Shown piece by piece: positions 27,610 to 36,063 of a stretch of DNA of 64,000 bases (the first letter of the stretch is position 1; each line of letters begins with the position of its first letter). The position numbers were made by a program, and so were the translations under genes. Origin of the DNA: Carboxylicivirga mesophila (GTDB lineage Bacteria; Bacteroidota; Bacteroidia; Bacteroidales; Marinilabiliaceae); the NCBI RefSeq assembly GCF_018271975.1, contig NZ_JAGUCN010000013.1:93289-157288 (forward strand). The letters are read 5' to 3'. The notes beneath the pieces are model-generated. The model was not told the origin of the DNA and made no database searches. It was given only the letters and a program-made list of their open reading frames with translations.

Positions 27610-27622
27610 GTACTATAGTCCG
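27610..27622. promoter_or_regulatory. C-box-like operator before the XRE gene
   Basis: GTACTATAGTCCG, with the palindromic core ACTATAGT, lies about 50 bp before the XRE start. The same 13 bases occur at 27954-27966. The form resembles the C-boxes (GACTnnnAGTC followed by CGTG) bound by controller proteins of restriction-modification systems. Confidence 0.6.
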
Positions 27623-27672
27623 TGGCTAGAGTTACTCATGTTCTTTTCCTTTGTTCTTACAATATAATTTAC

Positions 27673-27903
27673 ATGAGTCTCAATAAGATCTTTGGTGATG
27701 TGTTAAGGGAGCTGAGAAAAAATGCACAAATTTCTCAGGAAGAATTAGCTGATTTGGCTAATCTTGATAGGTCATATATTTCTTTGCTCGAGAGAGGCAT
27801 TAAACAACCCACACTTCAAACAATATTTAGTTTATCATCTAGTTTAAGCATTTCCCCTAGCAACTTTATAAGTAAAGTTGAAAAAAGACACCAAAATAAT
27901 TAG
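27673..27903 (+). CDS. Controller-protein-like XRE regulator
   Basis: From the ATG at 27673 (MSLNKIFGDVL) the product has 76 residues, nearly all a helix-turn-helix: LRELRKNAQISQEELADLANLDRSYISLLERGIKQPTLQTIFSL. The LDRSYIS..ERG..QPTL recognition region is the one seen in C proteins of restriction-modification systems. A C-box-like site precedes it and a second one precedes the next gene, so it probably controls both. No methylase or endonuclease gene is nearby, so if it is a C protein it serves another cargo. Confidence 0.82.
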   Translation: MSLNKIFGDVLRELRKNAQISQEELADLANLDRSYISLLERGIKQPTLQTIFSLSSSLSISPSNFISKVEKRHQNN

Positions 27904-27953
27904 ACCTTTTTAAGAAAATGATAAATAAGATTAAGATTATTATTGAATAATGA

Positions 27954-27966
27954 GTACTATAGTCCG
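27954..27966. promoter_or_regulatory. Second C-box-like operator before the cargo operon
   Basis: An exact copy of GTACTATAGTCCG (see 27610-27622), about 50 bp before the start of the next gene at 28017. Same distance and orientation to the gene as the first copy, which points to one regulator for both. Confidence 0.6.
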
Positions 27967-28016
27967 AATTTATTCTATATTCGCATTAGTCAACTCAAAT
28001 TATTCAATTTGCTATT

Positions 28017-28463
28017 ATGATACAAAACGAAACTTTAGTATTTAAAAGTATTGAGGAAAAATTTTTCACACATGCAGTTGCATGGAGCATAGATGAGAGT
28101 TTAAAAGCCTTCAAAACAGACAAAGGATTTGTCTTAAAGGCAAATAACCAAGCATCAGAGTTTAGCTTCACTGACTTTTCATCATTTACGATACTTAAAA
28201 CCAGAGTATACATGAATTTAAAGTCCTATCTAATTCTCATACTTATGTTCTTTTCAATTAACTTTCTGTTTATTAATAATCCTGAAATAATGCCGAAATT
28301 GACTGTTGTATCTGCTCTTATACTCGGTTTAATTTTCGTAATTAGGTGGAGAAAAACATACTCAATTGTATTTAGCAATGGTTTCACTTTAATAATAGAC
28401 CGCAATGACAAAACACTAAACTCATTACAAAATATATTGAGAATCACCAATCAACAGATATAA
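28017..28463 (+). CDS. Small membrane protein, function unknown
   Basis: The 148-residue protein has an N-terminal soluble part of about 68 residues, two membrane helices (YLILILMFFSINFLFI and LTVVSALILGLIFVI) and a short C-terminal soluble part. No family is recognised. It is the first gene behind the second C-box-like site and is followed 18 bp later by a secreted protein gene, so it heads a small cargo operon. Confidence 0.7.
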   Translation: MIQNETLVFKSIEEKFFTHAVAWSIDESLKAFKTDKGFVLKANNQASEFSFTDFSSFTILKTRVYMNLKSYLILILMFFSINFLFINNPEIMPKLTVVSALILGLIFVIRWRKTYSIVFSNGFTLIIDRNDKTLNSLQNILRITNQQI

Positions 28464-28481
28464 TCTAGCCATATTATTATA

Positions 28482-29228
28482 ATGAAATATCTAACCATCA
28501 TATCGATTTGTGGTTTGTTCATTACAACCTCTTTAGCACAAAGCAAAATTAAAAACTTAGCAGGAATTTCAGTAAACTACAATAAATCAAAACTACTTGT
28601 TATACAAGAATTTGAAGATAACTATCTACTCATTGAAAGAGATCCAACAACCTTAAGACCAATAAATTATTATTCGATAATTGACGTGTACCTTAAAAAG
28701 CAGCAAGGATTTCTGAACATTCCTAGTGCAGTTTCAAATAATGGAAACTATTATGCTTTTTCATCCTTTTCGGATTACCACAACTTGATTCAAGATAAAA
28801 TAATTATCTATGATTTATCAGAAAGACATGTCATAGGCGAAATTGATATAACGAACTTCAAACTCAAAGGTGGTCAGGCATGTTCATTTCATTTTAATGC
28901 CTCTAGCGAAAAGCTTTATTATGGAACAGCAATGGAAATATATGAGTACGATTTAATAAATAAAAATAGCACAAAGTTACATGAAACAAAAGGCTATGTG
29001 ACCTATGACCCTACAACACATGAACCAATTACCTGTGACTTTCGAATTATTAATTCGGCTGGAGAAGGATTAATTGAAAACATGCAAACATTAGGCGGGA
29101 AAAAATATGAGTCAGATATTGCCTTTGGAGGTATTTGGAAAAAAAGTAATGGAATTGGCTATGTTACTTCAATTGGCAATAAGTATCTACTTTACACAGT
29201 AACATCATTAGAAATTATTAAACATTAG
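28482..29228 (+). CDS. Secreted protein of unknown function
   Basis: The 248-residue product starts with a signal peptide (MKYLTIISICGLFITTSLAQ). The mature part has repeated strand patterns such as SNNGNYYAFSSFSD, KIIIYDLSERHVIGEIDI and YYGTAMEIYEYDL, which resemble blades of a beta-propeller, but no family is identified. It lies between the small membrane protein and the FISUMP lipoprotein in what looks like one operon. Confidence 0.65.
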   Translation: MKYLTIISICGLFITTSLAQSKIKNLAGISVNYNKSKLLVIQEFEDNYLLIERDPTTLRPINYYSIIDVYLKKQQGFLNIPSAVSNNGNYYAFSSFSDYHNLIQDKIIIYDLSERHVIGEIDITNFKLKGGQACSFHFNASSEKLYYGTAMEIYEYDLINKNSTKLHETKGYVTYDPTTHEPITCDFRIINSAGEGLIENMQTLGGKKYESDIAFGGIWKKSNGIGYVTSIGNKYLLYTVTSLEIIKH

Positions 29229-29253
29229 TTCAAATTCATTTAAAATATTAATA

Positions 29254-29964
29254 ATGAACTACAAAAATAGTATGCAATCTATTGCATTTATAATTTTATT
29301 AAGTGTATCGTTTTTATCATGCAATAAAGGTGATGTAACTCCGGATAATGAGACCGGAACTTTAATTGATATTGATGGTAATAAATACAACACTGTAAAA
29401 ATAGGAAAACAGGTTTGGATGGCTGAAAACTTAAAAACCACAAAGTATAATAATGGGGATATAATACCAATTGTCGAGAGTGGAAATGATTGGTCATTAT
29501 TGTCCGATGCTGGTATGTGCCAATATGCAAATAGTGAATCAATGTTTGACATTTTTGGTGGTTTATATAATGGATATGTAATAATTGATGAAAGAAATGT
29601 ATGCCCAAATGGCTGGCATGTGCCAACAAATGAAGAGTGGCTAGAGATGGAAGAATTTCTTGGAGGTAGTGATATAGCAGGAGGAAAACTCAAACAAGCA
29701 GGAACTGAACATTGGCAATCTCCAAATACAGGTGCTGACAACTCTAGTGGATTTACTGCACTTCCGGGAACTTCCAGAGAAGCAGGAGGTTCTTGGGATG
29801 AATCTGGAACTGGATATACTGCCTTGTTTTGGACATCAACAAAATTTGAAAATGCATATGAGTCAGGGTTACTTTCGAAAGACATCTACTACGAAGAAAT
29901 AGATGTTCTAACTGGCGGTGACGAAATAAATCGTGGTTGTTCTGTGCGTTGTATAAAAGATTAA
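29254..29964 (+). CDS. FISUMP-domain lipoprotein
   Basis: The 236-residue protein has a lipobox (SVSFLSC) and then a single FISUMP domain (Fibrobacter succinogenes major paralogous domain): DIDGNKYNTVKIGKQVWMAENL, NVCPNGWHVPTNEEW, SGFTALPGTSREAGGSW and the closing RGCSVRCIKD. This domain is common in surface lipoproteins of Bacteroidota and Fibrobacter; its biochemical role is not established. It ends the cargo operon, and a terminator follows its stop. Confidence 0.92.
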   Translation: MNYKNSMQSIAFIILLSVSFLSCNKGDVTPDNETGTLIDIDGNKYNTVKIGKQVWMAENLKTTKYNNGDIIPIVESGNDWSLLSDAGMCQYANSESMFDIFGGLYNGYVIIDERNVCPNGWHVPTNEEWLEMEEFLGGSDIAGGKLKQAGTEHWQSPNTGADNSSGFTALPGTSREAGGSWDESGTGYTALFWTSTKFENAYESGLLSKDIYYEEIDVLTGGDEINRGCSVRCIKD

Positions 29965-29970
29965 TACTGT

Positions 29971-29998
29971 AAGGGTGTCATTTTTGACACCTTTTTTT
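29971..29998 (+). terminator. Rho-independent terminator of the cargo operon
   Basis: GGTGTCA pairs with TGACACC around a T-rich loop and is followed by seven T. Confidence 0.85.
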
Positions 29999-30144
29999 AT
30001 TGGTACTATAACTATACTTTAATTAAAATTAATTCGGCACAATACCTATAAAAACAAATATTACAAAACGTAACTCATTGATATAACACTAATCACTTGG
30101 GATTATTCAACAAAATGCCCCTACATGAAGAATTTCTCACTATT

Positions 30145-30396
30145 TTATAATTCCAGCGCAGCAAGCTCCGTAAAAAAGTCATCCAATCCTATATCAAGAG
30201 CACTTAAAATTTGTAAAAAGGTACTGAATTTAAAATTCTCACCTCGTTCTATTTTCGATAATGTTACCTTATTGATTTTATGCATTTCAGCAAAATTCTC
30301 ATAATTATTTGAGACCGCTTTTCGCTTTTGGCGGATTAAAGCTCCAATTCGCTTAAGTATTAATTGGTCTGATTCTGAAATTCCTGTCTGCTCCAT
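30145..30396 (-). CDS. XRE-family regulator
   Basis: The 83-residue protein is a short helix-turn-helix protein: RIGALIRQKRKAVSNNYENFAEMHKINKVTLSKIERGENFKFSTFLQILSALDI. It is divergent from the small serine recombinase, with 87 bp between. That gap holds a large inverted repeat, so it probably controls itself and the recombinase. No sensor domain is visible. Confidence 0.85.
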   Translation of the reverse strand: MEQTGISESDQLILKRIGALIRQKRKAVSNNYENFAEMHKINKVTLSKIERGENFKFSTFLQILSALDIGLDDFFTELAALEL

Positions 30397-30408
30397 ATTT
30401 CAAAGATA

Positions 30409-30467
30409 AAAAATACATATTAAACTATGTACTTTTCTTGCGATTACATACTTTAATGTGTATTTTT
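30409..30467. promoter_or_regulatory. Inverted repeat between XRE regulator and recombinase
   Basis: AAAAATACATATTAAA at 30409-30424 is matched in reverse complement by TTTAATGTGTATTTTT at 30452-30467 (15 of 16 bases), with a 27-bp spacer. It is centred between the divergent starts, a typical layout for an operator shared by both genes. Confidence 0.55.
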
Positions 30468-30483
30468 AAAGAAAAAACAAAAT

Positions 30484-31056
30484 ATGAAAAAGGTCGCATT
30501 ATATTGTAGAGTCTCATTAAGCAACGGAAGTCAAACAACAGAAAATCAAAAAATAAGATTAGTTGAATATGCAACAAATAATCAACTGGACTATGATATT
30601 TTTGAAGAAACTGAATCAACACGAAAAACCAGACCTGTAAAACAGGCACTTCTAAAAAAATTGCGTCAAAACGAATATGATGCAGTCATAGTTTATAAAT
30701 TGGACAGATGGGCACGTTCATCAACTGAATTAATACTGGACACCAAAGAGCTAGTTGATAAAAGTGTTGGTTTTATTAGTCTAAGTGACCACCTTGACTT
30801 TTCTACTGCTGCCGGAAAACTTCAATTTCAAATCTTATCTGCTTTTGCGGAATTTGAACGTGAGTTAATCCGTGAGCGCACAATTGAAGGTCTCCGCAGG
30901 GCAAAACAGCAAGGCAAAAAGGGTGGCAGACCCCAAGGGTCTAAAGATAGCAAGCCAAGACGAAAATCCGGTTATATATTACGAGAGGCGAAAAAAAGAC
31001 AAAAGGTTGATGAAGATGCCGGAGTTCATAAATCGATTGAATCTTACATTAATTAA
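30484..31056 (+). CDS. Small serine recombinase (resolvase/invertase type)
   Basis: The 190-residue protein has the resolvase catalytic domain: YCRVSLSNGSQTTENQ with the nucleophile Ser11, KLDRWARSSTELI with the catalytic arginines, and the long helix LQFQILSAFAEFERELIRERTIEGLRRAKQQG. After GGRPQGSKD the C-terminus is basic but lacks a clear canonical helix-turn-helix, so DNA binding may be weak or altered. It may be the resolvase or invertase of a nested element. A structured non-coding stretch follows. Confidence 0.92.
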   Translation: MKKVALYCRVSLSNGSQTTENQKIRLVEYATNNQLDYDIFEETESTRKTRPVKQALLKKLRQNEYDAVIVYKLDRWARSSTELILDTKELVDKSVGFISLSDHLDFSTAAGKLQFQILSAFAEFERELIRERTIEGLRRAKQQGKKGGRPQGSKDSKPRRKSGYILREAKKRQKVDEDAGVHKSIESYIN

Positions 31057-31303
31057 ATAATACTCCCCCAAATAATAACTGGAGGATTTTTTGTGCCAAA
31101 TAATGGCAATCCTCCCCTGTAAAACACGCATCAAAAAAACGGACGTTTATTTGGTCAGGTATTAATACATGTAAGAAAACTTGTATCCCGCCGTCTAATC
31201 CCCCTACCACATTAGCCCCTCCCTGTCTGTGGGGTGCTACATGCAAATTTTAAAAGAGAAAAACTAATGTGGGAAAGTGGATTTTATATTTTTTATAAAT
31301 CTG
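31057..31303. other. Structured non-coding segment after the recombinase
   Basis: The stretch is more GC-rich than its surroundings and has nested inverted repeats. GGAGGATT (31081-31088) pairs with AATCCTCC (31108-31115), with GCCA/TGGC inside. CCACATTAG (31207-31215) pairs with CTAATGTGG (31264-31272), enclosing CCCC/GGGG. CCAAATAAT occurs twice. It could be a recombination site for the neighbouring recombinase or a structured RNA; no coding frame fits. Confidence 0.45.
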
Positions 31304-31912
31304 CTATAGTTGTGGTGATGAAAGATATTTCTTGCTAACATCTTTATATCCTCTCATTTTATCACCTAGTTTCTTTGAAATTGGATTTAGTTTATCCTCG
31401 TACATCTCAGCATCATATTTCCCGTTTTCTTTTGCTTCTTTATATCCTTTTTTCAAAAGGGAATAAATGTCGTTATAAAGCGAATTTAAATCACCTGACA
31501 AATTTACAATATCATCATCCCTAACAAGCAAATCAATTTTTTGCGAAAAAACATTTAGCTCCAAATAATTACTCCATAGTAATTGTAAACCATCTTTGTG
31601 AGTAATTATTACACCATCAAGATTGTCGATTATATTACTTATACATTTATTAAAGAAAATATAATAATCAATTATCACTTTTCGCTCTTCTTCATAGTAT
31701 TGTTTCTCCCTTTCAGAAGCCACGTAATATTTTTGTTTTAATTCTTCTAGTTCTTTTGCATTTGAGTGTTTTATATCTTCGACCATGCTGGTCAATGCCT
31801 CGACATCTTCTTTATTAGCCTGATTCTTACCCTTCTGATGGATATAGTAAGTCAAATATCCAATTGGAATACTTAATAAAAGTAAGAGTATTGTTTCAAT
31901 GGTCATAATCAT
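31304..31912 (-). CDS. Membrane-anchored coiled-coil protein, paralogue B
   Basis: The 202-residue protein has an N-terminal membrane helix (ETILLLLLSIPIGYLTYYI), then a coiled-coil stretch with NKEDVEALTSMVEDIKHSNAKELEELK and a helical cytoplasmic domain. Its start overlaps the stop of the upstream gene in an ATGA arrangement. The order of helix, KE.....T..(V/I)E.IK..NAKELE.LK and YY.. helices is shared with that neighbour, so the two are paralogues. Function unknown; position in the island suggests cargo, possibly defence. Confidence 0.72.
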   Translation of the reverse strand: MIMTIETILLLLLSIPIGYLTYYIHQKGKNQANKEDVEALTSMVEDIKHSNAKELEELKQKYYVASEREKQYYEEERKVIIDYYIFFNKCISNIIDNLDGVIITHKDGLQLLWSNYLELNVFSQKIDLLVRDDDIVNLSGDLNSLYNDIYSLLKKGYKEAKENGKYDAEMYEDKLNPISKKLGDKMRGYKDVSKKYLSSPQL

Positions 31913-32622
31913 AAATTATTTAGAAAAGCGTTAACATCTGACTGATAAACATTCATAACATCAATTAATTCATCCAATTGCTTGTCTGTTGCTTCCCTAT
32001 AGTCATAAATAAGTTTTGGTATAGTTTTCTCTTTAATCTCGTAATACTTACGTTTGTTGTTGCTAGTTTTGTATTCTTCTAGCTCTTTTAATTGCTCTTT
32101 TATATCAAGAAGCAGACCTAATTTTGCTTTCCAAATTTTATTAAACTTGTCAAAGACCGTCCTAGCACTATCAACAATTATTTCATCAGAGACTATTAAT
32201 TGAATCATACTTATGCATGAGGTAATCTTAATACCTTCGTTATAAGACACATTCATCCTTTCTTTAAGAATATCAACTGTGTCTCCATCGTTATAATAAA
32301 CATCTATATCAGTAATATACCGATTGAGTATAACGTAATAATCATATAGAGCTTTCTTGGCATCCTCAAAAATTATCGTTTTCTGACTTGTAAGAATCGT
32401 AAGCTGACTTTTCAGACCTTCAAGTTCTTTTGCGTTATTCTGCTTTATACCCTCTATTGTAGCTGTTATTTTACCTATTTCTTCCTTCATTGCCTGATAC
32501 TCACCTTTCTTACCCATATACTTTGAAAAACGGTATACAAAAGCACCTACGATAACTTGAACAGCAACAATAACTAGTGCTCCCCAAGTTGGGATATTAA
32601 TGTAATCAATCGTTTCATGCAT
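31909..32622 (-). CDS. Membrane-anchored coiled-coil protein, paralogue A
   Basis: The 237-residue protein has one N-terminal membrane helix (TWGALVIVAVQVIVGAFVY), then KEEIGKITATIEGIKQNNAKELEGLK, aligned with the same segment of the following gene, and a helical domain with YDYYVILNRYI. It overlaps the next gene by 4 bp and follows the 197-residue gene by 12 bp, so the three are one operon. No known family is recognised. Confidence 0.72.
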   Translation of the reverse strand: MHETIDYINIPTWGALVIVAVQVIVGAFVYRFSKYMGKKGEYQAMKEEIGKITATIEGIKQNNAKELEGLKSQLTILTSQKTIIFEDAKKALYDYYVILNRYITDIDVYYNDGDTVDILKERMNVSYNEGIKITSCISMIQLIVSDEIIVDSARTVFDKFNKIWKAKLGLLLDIKEQLKELEEYKTSNNKRKYYEIKEKTIPKLIYDYREATDKQLDELIDVMNVYQSDVNAFLNNL

Positions 32623-32634
32623 AACGAAAAATTA

Positions 32635-33228
32635 TTATTGGTCTATTAAATTATTCATAAGAATAGTTGTTGGTAAAAATTGGACTTGTAAAGGAGAAAC
32701 AACATCCTCTTCAATGTCTAAATTTGCATAAGGTCTAGGCAATTGCTGAACTTTATTTATATAACGAACCTCTACATTACGAAAAACATCAGTTCCACCC
32801 AAAGCATCATTTATAGAAATTAAAACACTAAAGGACTTCTTATCTGGAATAATGATTGAATGTGAATCATTTGGTATATCAGTCGTTTTAAAAAAGTCTT
32901 CAAACTCCTTAAAACCATCACAATAGTATGACACAAGCAATAATGCCATATCTGTATAGTTAACGTTTTGAGTTAATATTGATTCTTTAAACTTAACCAA
33001 ATCAGTCCTACTATTTTTCCCTTTATATGTTATGTGTACTTTGCCATCTTTATGAAAGGATACGTGGTCTGGCAATTTCATCTCATATACTTTTTCTTTA
33101 TCACTTGCTTTTACATTGCCTCTATATGGTGATATAAAATGAACGAAAAGTTCGTCTTTATTAATTCGTAATTTCAATAGATGATAATAAAGACTGCCAA
33201 CTTTTGCAGAAATATTTAACTCATTCAT
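32635..33228 (-). CDS. Uncharacterised island protein, first gene of three-gene module
   Basis: The 197-residue protein has no signal peptide or membrane helix and no motif that I recognise. It looks alpha/beta with a strand-rich first half (KVGSLYYHLLKLRINKDELFVHFISPY, GKVHITYKGKN) and a region SHSIIIPDKKSFSVLISINDAL. It is followed by the two coiled-coil paralogues on the same strand and preceded by the large serine recombinase gene, also on the minus strand. Confidence 0.65.
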   Translation of the reverse strand: MNELNISAKVGSLYYHLLKLRINKDELFVHFISPYRGNVKASDKEKVYEMKLPDHVSFHKDGKVHITYKGKNSRTDLVKFKESILTQNVNYTDMALLLVSYYCDGFKEFEDFFKTTDIPNDSHSIIIPDKKSFSVLISINDALGGTDVFRNVEVRYINKVQQLPRPYANLDIEEDVVSPLQVQFLPTTILMNNLIDQ

Positions 33229-33351
33229 TGTGTGTGTATTTATTAGGATAGCTTAATTATACTATAAAGATTATAAAAAAATCTGTAATGTATTACGAGC
33301 TAATCTAATTAGCTGTAAATAATATATCTTTAAGTAATTTACACCTTCTGC

Positions 33352-35094
33352 TTAAATATCAATTTTAATTACATCCGGCAAAGCTGCTTTTATATACATG
33401 GGTGTTACAGAAACAATCTCCTCTGCGATGCCAGAATCTTTATCCTGAACCATATCATACGATTTTGTACCACCAATGAAATTTCCATCCTCATCAAAAC
33501 AATCGCCAACAAGTATATAGAAATAATCAAATCCATTGGCACAAATCAATTGGTAATAACCATATAAAACGGCATCAATAGTTACATAATAAACGTATCC
33601 TCTTTTCCGCTTTGGGAATAATTCTTTTAACAAATCATTATTGAGAAGCTTTACGACTTTGATTTGATTAATTGCATTTTTAGCAAAACGTTTGAAAATT
33701 TCTGGATTAGATAGTTTCAGACTTTCATCATTTTTTAAATGATTGATTTCTTCGTGTAATCTTGCATTCTCTTTGTTAAGCCGTTTTATCTCTTTTTCAT
33801 TATTCTCAATGTTCGTATTAAATTCTAATTCTAAGTCACCAATTGCCACCTTAGAGCTTGATGGAATGTTGGGATTATATTTATCTCGATATAGTTCTGT
33901 CAATTTTTCTGACTCAATATCATTCAAATTCTTTAGTTCTTGAATAACCTTATCATTTGCACCAATAACAGTCTCTTTATTAGTAATCTGAGATTCTAGT
34001 TTATCATCATCCCTTACTGCATTTTGCAAGAAAAAATATACAGCATTATTTAGAAGGTCAATGTTAATTTCTGGAGATGGACACCTATTTTCTTTAACCT
34101 GCTTAAAGTAGCATTTGTATGTATTCGCCTTGCTAACCTCTGGATTTCCTCGATGCATCATATAACCACTTTCACAATAAGCACATTTGATACATCCTTT
34201 CAATACATTAGGATATTTTTGTGCATTAGTACTTGTGGACTTATTATTTTTTAATTTCTCATTTGCAGCAAAATACAATTCATCACTTACAATTCTCAAT
34301 GAATCATCATATGGAAACTCTTGTTTATTCCAAACCCTTACTCCTGTAACAATTTTCTTCTTCATTACATTGCATACAGTCATACTAGTCCATCTTTTTT
34401 TCGTTTTTTTGAGTCGCTGTGATTTTAATTCAATTTTACCTGACTCTACATGTTTAGCATATTTCGGCATCTCCCCTGCTGCATTAAGAACATTAGCTAT
34501 CTGGGTAGATGTAAAATTTTCTTCCACATACATTTTAAAGATTCGCTCCACAATCTTTGCTTCATCCTTATCAACAATTAATCGTTTATTTTTCTTTGTA
34601 TATCCGAATGTAGGAAAAGCAGCACCAGCAACATTGCCTGATTTGACACTATAATTACGTCCTCTTGTTGTTCTTTCTTTTATTTGTGACCGTTCGTACT
34701 CTGCAATACTTGCCATTAAATTTAAAGCTAATTCCTGCTTGGAATCACCTTTTATTTGTATTGTATCAACCTGTTCTTTTTTAAAATGAATGTTTATATT
34801 TCTGTTTCTAAAATCCTCAATTATAGCATATGTATCTATCAACGAACGACCAAGTCTAGAATATTCAAGGCAAAAAACATTTTTTATATCCTGTCGCTGA
34901 ATGAGAAAACTATTCATCTTATCAAACTCTGGTCTACTTTTCGATTTTATTGCCCCAGATATTTTATCACCAAATACTTTCACCACATCAATATTCTTAC
35001 CTTTGATGCCATCACAGTAATCAAACAGTTCCTGAATTTGAGACTCTAAATTTTGGTCTTCTGTTGAGACTCGTGTGTAAAATACAACCTTCAT
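33352..35094 (-). CDS. Large serine recombinase (integrase)
   Basis: The 580-residue protein has the full large serine integrase layout. The catalytic domain starts KVVFYTRVSTEDQ with Ser10 and has EYSRLGRSL and YERSQIKERTTRG. The recombinase domain follows (about 155-280, GYTKKNKRLIVDKDEAKIVERIF). Next come a zinc ribbon (CIKCAYC...CYFKQVKENRC, about 305-345), a long coiled coil (about 380-460) and a C-terminal domain. Such enzymes integrate mobile elements at attP/attB. Its start is only 14 bp from the divergent EamA start, so the insertion junction must lie there. Confidence 0.95.
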   Translation of the reverse strand: MKVVFYTRVSTEDQNLESQIQELFDYCDGIKGKNIDVVKVFGDKISGAIKSKSRPEFDKMNSFLIQRQDIKNVFCLEYSRLGRSLIDTYAIIEDFRNRNINIHFKKEQVDTIQIKGDSKQELALNLMASIAEYERSQIKERTTRGRNYSVKSGNVAGAAFPTFGYTKKNKRLIVDKDEAKIVERIFKMYVEENFTSTQIANVLNAAGEMPKYAKHVESGKIELKSQRLKKTKKRWTSMTVCNVMKKKIVTGVRVWNKQEFPYDDSLRIVSDELYFAANEKLKNNKSTSTNAQKYPNVLKGCIKCAYCESGYMMHRGNPEVSKANTYKCYFKQVKENRCPSPEINIDLLNNAVYFFLQNAVRDDDKLESQITNKETVIGANDKVIQELKNLNDIESEKLTELYRDKYNPNIPSSSKVAIGDLELEFNTNIENNEKEIKRLNKENARLHEEINHLKNDESLKLSNPEIFKRFAKNAINQIKVVKLLNNDLLKELFPKRKRGYVYYVTIDAVLYGYYQLICANGFDYFYILVGDCFDEDGNFIGGTKSYDMVQDKDSGIAEEIVSVTPMYIKAALPDVIKIDI

Positions 35095-35108
35095 AAGCTT
35101 TTGATTAT

Positions 35109-36002
35109 ATGACTAATATAAATAAAAAATTAATAACCAATTACACCAAACTACATTTTGTTGTCATCCTCTATGGATTTACAGCTATCCTGGGCAAATT
35201 AATCACACTCCCAGCCCCACAAATGGTTTGGTATCGTATGATTATAGCATTTTTGGTTCTTGGCGGATATTTATGGTATAAGAAAATGCCTATAGCCATT
35301 GGCACTGTCAATATCCTGAAATTAATGGGCATCGGATTGGTTGTAGCCTTCCATTGGATAACCTTCTTTCATGCGGTGAAGATATCAAATGTATCAGTGA
35401 CACTTGGATGCATGGCATCCACCACGCTCTTTGCCAGCTTTTTGGAACCCATCATCTTTCGCAAACGCATCAAGTGGGTGGAAGTGCTGATTGGACTGGT
35501 CATCATTCTTGGATTATACCTGATATTTCAGTTTGAGCTTACCTATTGGAAAGGCATAATAACAGCCTTGATTTCAGCATTCTTAGCGGGATTATTTACT
35601 GTACTGAATAAAATATACATCGATAAGTACCACCCTGTAACCATTAGTTTCTATGAAATGCTAAGCGGCTTTATTAGTATTGGCATCTTCCTGATGATTA
35701 TTGAGGTTTTACCAAACAATTTGCTTATTCCTACCAATTCAGACATTATCTATATTCTGATTTTGGGGATTGTTTGTACAGCCTATGCTTTTGTTGTGGC
35801 AGTTGACGTGATGAAAGTACTATCGGCTTATACCGTTGTTTTGGCCATTAACATGGAACCCGTTTATGGCATATTACTGGCCTTCTTTATTTTTGGACAG
35901 AGCGAATTTATGTCTGCCGGTTTTTACCTGGGTACTTTGGTTATTTTAGCAGCTGTCTTTTTACATCCTATTCTGCTTAGGTTTCAAAAAAAACAACCCT
36001 GA
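35109..36002 (+). CDS. EamA/DMT-family transporter
   Basis: The 297-residue protein has ten hydrophobic helices in two EamA repeats, beginning LHFVVILYGFTAILGKLI and ending with VLAINMEPVYGILLAFFIFGQSE, the usual second-repeat signature. Members export or import small metabolites; the substrate is unknown. The N-terminus looks native and complete, but its natural promoter must have been displaced by the island, because the integrase gene starts 14 bp upstream on the other strand. Confidence 0.9.
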   Translation: MTNINKKLITNYTKLHFVVILYGFTAILGKLITLPAPQMVWYRMIIAFLVLGGYLWYKKMPIAIGTVNILKLMGIGLVVAFHWITFFHAVKISNVSVTLGCMASTTLFASFLEPIIFRKRIKWVEVLIGLVIILGLYLIFQFELTYWKGIITALISAFLAGLFTVLNKIYIDKYHPVTISFYEMLSGFISIGIFLMIIEVLPNNLLIPTNSDIIYILILGIVCTAYAFVVAVDVMKVLSAYTVVLAINMEPVYGILLAFFIFGQSEFMSAGFYLGTLVILAAVFLHPILLRFQKKQP

Positions 36003-36063
36003 CTCCTGTTTATCTTTTTGATGATTTAAGTGAACAATACACTTGTTTGTTGCTTATAAATAT

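Noticed and set aside
29259..29885. 208-residue open frame antisense to the FISUMP gene
   Set aside because: It lies wholly opposite a clear FISUMP coding gene and has no family features.
34187..34654. 155-residue open frame antisense to the large recombinase
   Set aside because: It is opposite the well-conserved integrase domain and is rich in Phe/Leu as expected of a shadow frame.
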